9,937 nucleotides of DNA, from NCBI RefSeq assembly GCF_014653275.1, contig NZ_BNAL01000056.1, positions 1 through 9,937 on the forward strand, in the 5' to 3' direction. Below the pieces are notes generated by a model. The model saw nothing but the letters and a program-made list of their open reading frames with translations. It did not search any database and was not told the origin of the DNA. This document shows positions 6,674-9,937 of the stretch, piece by piece. Source of the DNA: Deinococcus piscis. Its GTDB lineage: Bacteria > Deinococcota > Deinococci > Deinococcales > Deinococcaceae. The position numbers were made by a program, and so were the translations under genes. Numbering within the stretch: the first letter of the stretch is position 1; the number at the start of each line of letters is the position of its first letter.

Positions 6674-7231
6674 ATGATTAGCGTAAGCGACCTGAGAAAC
6701 GGAACCAAGGTAGAGATGGACGGCGGCCTGTGGGAGTGCCTGGACTTCCAGCACCAGAAGATCGGGCGCGGCGGCGCAAAAGTGGTTGCCAAGTTCCGCA
6801 ACCTGGAGACTGGCTCCATTGTGGACCGGACTTTCAACTCCGGCGAAAAGCTGCAGGACATTTTTATTGAAGGCAAGACCATGCAGTACCTGTACCCTGA
6901 TGGCTCGGACTTCGTGTTCATGGACATGGAAACCTTCGACCAGGTTCACCTGACGAGTGTGCTGGTGGGTGACGCGTCCAAGTTCATGAAAGAAAACATG
7001 GAAGTCGAAGTGCAGATGTACGGGGACAAGCCCCTCAAAATCATTCTGCCCAACCAGGTGATTCTCAAGATTACCCAGACCGACCCCGGCGTGCGCGGCG
7101 ATACTGTATCGGGCGGCACCAAGCCAGCCACCCTGGAAACCGGCGCTGTGGTGCAGGTGCCCCTGTTCGTGGAGCAGGACACCGAGATCAAGGTGGACAC
7201 CCGCAGCGGCGAATACCTCAGCCGCGCCTGA
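6674..7231 (+). CDS. efp: Translation elongation factor P
   Basis: A complete 185-residue EF-P, the tRNA-shaped factor that enters the ribosomal E site and helps form peptide bonds at polyproline stretches. All three domains are present: domain I (1 to about 64) with MDGGLWECLDFQHQKIGRGGAKVVAKFRN, domain II (about 65-128) with FVFMDMETFDQVHL, and domain III ending in the family signature GDTVSGGTKPATLETGAVVQVPLFVE. The tip of the domain I loop reads KIGRGG, so the residue that is lysine 34 in E. coli is Arg32 here, as in Thermus. ATG 6674 is chosen because the family begins MISV. The longer frame to 6626 would overlap the promoter. No ribosome binding site is visible. It is divergent from rplY and followed by its own terminator. 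Confidence 0.96.
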   Translation: MISVSDLRNGTKVEMDGGLWECLDFQHQKIGRGGAKVVAKFRNLETGSIVDRTFNSGEKLQDIFIEGKTMQYLYPDGSDFVFMDMETFDQVHLTSVLVGDASKFMKENMEVEVQMYGDKPLKIILPNQVILKITQTDPGVRGDTVSGGTKPATLETGAVVQVPLFVEQDTEIKVDTRSGEYLSRA

Positions 7232-7261
7232 GCACGCTTGCCCAGTTTTCTTCCGGTCCCT

Positions 7262-7288
7262 GCCCCAACTGCGGGCGGGGGCTTTTTT
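7262..7288 (+). terminator. Rho-independent terminator of efp
   Basis: GCCCC (7262-7266), an 11-nt loop and GGGGC (7278-7282) are followed directly by TTTTTT (7283-7288), 30 bp after the efp stop. It should separate efp from accB transcription. Confidence 0.85.
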
Positions 7289-7389
7289 GGTGCACGTTGA
7301 GTTGAGGTTCGGTTGTGCGGCGCGGTTCCCTGCCTGTCCTCGCTGCCTTTGCTTCACCACACCTACACCCTGTCCCAGCTGGCGGCCTC

Positions 7390-7402
7390 CTGGCAGTGCC
7401 AG
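7390..7402. promoter_or_regulatory. Palindromic operator candidate upstream of accB
   Basis: CTGGCA-G-TGCCAG is a perfect 13-nt palindrome. It covers the place where a -35 box would lie relative to the candidate -10 at 7415-7420, a classic position for a repressor site. The right arm overlaps the shared motif that starts at 7398. Confidence 0.45.
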
Positions 7403-7417
7403 CAGGTAATGTGGCAT
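7398..7417 (+). promoter_or_regulatory. Two-block motif upstream of accB
   Basis: GCCAGCAGG (7398-7406), TA, then ATGTGGCAT (7409-7417), the same two blocks as before efp at 6638-6661. The second block merges with the CATCAT (7415-7420) that I take as a weak -10 candidate for accB. That would leave a leader of about 45 nt before the start codon. Confidence 0.45.
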
Positions 7418-7470
7418 CATCGGAAGAGTCCCAGACCGACAATCCAACCCCCAAGAACGAGGAGAACAGC

Positions 7471-7989
7471 ATGAATCCAGAAGACCTCAAGAAGATTCTC
7501 GACGCGCTGGCCCACGCCGATGTGCGCGAGTTCAGCCTCAAGACCGGTTCCTTTGACCTCGACCTGCGCCGGGGGCCTCAGGCTTCGGCCAGTGCGCCTG
7601 CTCCTGCTCAGGCAGCCACGCCTGCACCTACTTTTGCGGCACCTGCTGCGACCCCGGCTATGGACACCCCAGCGGCAGCTGAGGCTCCGGCAGCCCCGAC
7701 TGAAGCGCCTGCACCAGCGGCTGCTCCTGCCCCAGCTACCGCTCCTGCCAGCGCGGGCACGCCGGTCAAGGCTCCTATCGTGGGGACCTTCTACGCCGCC
7801 AGCAGCCCCGACGCCGAACCCTACGTGAAGCCGGGTGACCGCGTCCAGGAGGGCCAGGTGCTGTGCATCATCGAAGCGATGAAGCTGATGAATGAGATTG
7901 AGGCCGAAAGCAGCGGCACCATCCGCGAGATTCTGGTGAAAAACGGCGAGCCGGTGGAATTCGGGCAAACCCTGTTCATCATTGAGTAA
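7471..7989 (+). CDS. accB: Biotin carboxyl carrier protein of acetyl-CoA carboxylase
   Basis: A 172-residue BCCP that carries CO2 on biotin from biotin carboxylase to the carboxyltransferase in the first committed step of fatty acid synthesis. The N-terminal helix region ([23 protein letters not shown]) is followed by a long alanine/proline-rich linker (about 36-98), then the biotinyl domain from [22 protein letters not shown] to the end. The biotin-accepting lysine is K138 in EAMKLMN. ATG 7471 is preceded by AGGAG at 7460-7464. The frame stays open back to 7315, but the extra part is upstream promoter sequence. The domain order and length match E. coli AccB. accC follows 97 bp downstream across an unusual octamer array. 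accA and accD are not in the window. Confidence 0.96.
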   Translation: MNPEDLKKILDALAHADVREFSLKTGSFDLDLRRGPQASASAPAPAQAATPAPTFAAPAATPAMDTPAAAEAPAAPTEAPAPAAAPAPATAPASAGTPVKAPIVGTFYAASSPDAEPYVKPGDRVQEGQVLCIIEAMKLMNEIEAESSGTIREILVKNGEPVEFGQTLFIIE

Positions 7990-7992
7990 AAG

Positions 7993-8064
7993 GTCTAAGG
8001 GTCAAAAGGTCGAAAGGTCTAAGGGTAAAGGCTTTTAGACCCTTAGACGCTTAGACCCTTTGAC
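7993..8064. repeat. Inverted octamer array between accB and accC
   Basis: Reading in steps of 8 from 7993 there are four direct units: GTCTAAGG, GTCAAAAG, GTCGAAAG, GTCTAAGG. An 8-nt centre (8025-8032, GTAAAGGC) follows, then four inverted units from 8033: TTTTAGAC, CCTTAGAC, GCTTAGAC, CCTTTGAC. All nine blocks keep exact phase. The whole forms a 32+8+32 nt imperfect palindrome filling most of the accB-accC gap. I do not recognise it as a named repeat family. Related units occur after accC at 9473-9496. Confidence 0.85.
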
Positions 8065-8070
8065 TTTTTT
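8009..8070 (+). terminator. Attenuator-like hairpin before accC
   Basis: Within the octamer array, 8009-8023 can pair with 8050-8064: 15 positions, one A-C mismatch and one G-U pair. It is followed at once by six T (8065-8070), the shape of a Rho-independent terminator. A competing 11-bp stem, 7993-8003 with 8038-8048, cannot form at the same time without a pseudoknot. The accC ribosome binding site GGAGG (8074-8078) comes right after. It might set the accB to accC ratio; this is inferred from sequence only. Confidence 0.5.
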
Positions 8071-8086
8071 GCTGGAGGCAAAAATC

Positions 8087-9424
<1,338 letters not shown>

Positions 9425-9452
9425 GGGTTGCTCCCGCGAACGGAGTGAGTTT

Positions 9453-9468
9453 GGGCGGCGGACCGCCC
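9453..9468 (+). terminator. GC-rich hairpin after accC
   Basis: GGGCGG-CGGA-CCGCCC is a perfect 6-bp stem with a 4-nt loop, 28 bp after the accC stop. Only two T follow, so its strength as a terminator is doubtful. Confidence 0.45.
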
Positions 9469-9472
9469 TTCC

Positions 9473-9496
9473 GTCTAAAGGTCTAAGCGTCTAAGA
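9473..9496. repeat. Three direct octamer units after accC
   Basis: GTCTAAAG (9473), GTCTAAGC (9481) and GTCTAAGA (9489) follow in exact 8-nt steps and match the units between accB and accC. No inverted half follows; the insertion sequence begins here instead, so the array is probably split by it. Confidence 0.8.
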
Positions 9497-9937
9497 GCGT
9501 GTTTGAAAAGGTTCAAACAGACCGCTCCAGTCGTCGCAACATGAGTCGAATATTCGCCAAGTAAAACCAGGCTTCGGTGGTCTGTGGCAATATTTCATAG
9601 TCCCTCGATAAGCGTCTAGAACGGGTCAGCCAAGCCAAACTCCGTTCGACAACCCAGCGACGTGGTTGGACAACGAACCCTCGTTGTCCAACCACTCCTT
9701 TGACAATGTCCATCGTCCAACCCAGCGTCTCTCTGGCCCAACGGACCAACTGTCCCGTATAGCCCGCATCTGCCCACACATGCCGAATACGTGGGAACCG
9801 GTTGTACGTCTGTTCAAGCAGGGGAAAGCCCCCTGACCGATCTTGAATATTGGCCGCAGTCACCCGCACGACCAGCAGCAATCCCATGCTGTCAACAGCC
9901 ACATGTCGCTTGCGCCCATTGATCCTTTTACCTGCAT
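9495..9937 (-). mobile_element. IS5-family-like insertion sequence, one end, truncated by the window edge
   Basis: The transposase frame begins 18 bp inside the proposed end at 9495, with sequence GAGCGTGTTTGAAAAGG. Just inside lies a small dyad, GTTTGAA-AAGG-TTCAAAC (9501-9518), typical of IS termini. The four bases outside are CTAA (9491-9494), which fits the YTAR target known for part of the IS5 family. The exact end and family subgroup cannot be fixed without the other terminus, which is beyond 9937. Confidence 0.7.
9513..9937 (-). CDS. IS5-family-like transposase, C-terminal part
   Basis: The last 140 residues of a DDE transposase; the frame is open through the right edge of the window. 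A GTG at 9902 could look like a start, but the family sequence continues upstream as GKRINGRKRH, so the true start is outside. Visible landmarks are KRHVAVDSMGLLLVVRVTAANIQD in the part next to the edge, HVWADAGYTG with the second catalytic Asp, and WVVERSLAWLTRSRRLSRDYE with the catalytic Glu. It ends with the helix YLANIRLMLRRL. The first catalytic Asp should lie upstream. Many relatives make the enzyme from two frames by ribosomal frameshifting; this cannot be tested here. No stop or frameshift damages the visible part, so the copy may be active. Confidence 0.88.
   Translation of the reverse strand, partial: AGKRINGRKRHVAVDSMGLLLVVRVTAANIQDRSGGFPLLEQTYNRFPRIRHVWADAGYTGQLVRWARETLGWTMDIVKGVVGQRGFVVQPRRWVVERSLAWLTRSRRLSRDYEILPQTTEAWFYLANIRLMLRRLERSV

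Noticed and set aside
7993..8064. Octamer array as a CRISPR array
   Set aside because: Units are 8 nt with no unique spacers and half are inverted; no cas genes are in view.
9431..9452. GCGAACGGAGTGAG after accC, resembling GCGAGCGAAGCGAG on the minus strand near 141-155
   Set aside because: Similar only with several changes; such GCGAGCG-type strings are common in GC-rich genomes, so I do not call a repeat family.

Overview
The window looks like chromosomal DNA of a Deinococcus-type bacterium. The EF-P protein is close to what I remember of Thermus/Deinococcus EF-P, including an arginine at the tip of its modification loop. The L25 protein is the long CTC type with an acidic tail, the DNA is GC-rich with GC-biased third codon positions, and the AccB/AccC and small Roadblock proteins fit that group. 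This assignment rests on remembered family sequences, not on a search.

Layout. Positions 1-190 hold repeat-like sequence: two copies of a 15-bp direct repeat and a perfect palindrome. These run into the 3' end of a broken minus-strand gene (107-650), an uncharacterised protein with a nuclease-like EVK motif, inactivated by a 4-bp tandem duplication. Next come two minus-strand genes 45 bp apart: a LysN-like PLP aminotransferase (1177-2487) and a small PNPOx-fold protein (715-1131). A gene-poor stretch (2488-3003) ends in a strong terminator serving the next minus-strand pair, a V4R-like protein (3004-3468) and a Roadblock/LC7 protein (3556-3927), each with a good ribosome binding site. After a 346-bp spacer with a near-perfect 31-nt palindrome comes an FAD-dependent amine-oxidase-family gene (4274-5602, minus). 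Then rplY/ctc (5740-6456, minus) stands head-to-head with efp (6674-7231, plus), followed by accB (7471-7989) and accC (8087-9424). The window ends inside an IS5-family-like insertion sequence whose transposase runs off the right edge.

How the genes work together. accB and accC supply the biotin carrier and biotin carboxylase halves of acetyl-CoA carboxylase, the first step of fatty acid synthesis; accA and accD are not in the window. rplY and efp are both translation genes sharing a divergent promoter region. The V4R and Roadblock proteins form a probable two-gene regulatory unit with no GTPase beside it.

The most unusual structure is an octamer array (consensus GTCTAAGG) between accB and accC. 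Four direct units, an 8-nt centre and four inverted units lie exactly in phase, can fold into competing hairpins, and end in six T just before the accC ribosome binding site. Three more direct units lie after accC, where the insertion sequence appears to have landed inside the array. A second unexpected pattern is a two-block motif (GCCAGCAGG then ATGTGGCAT) shared by the efp and accB promoter regions.
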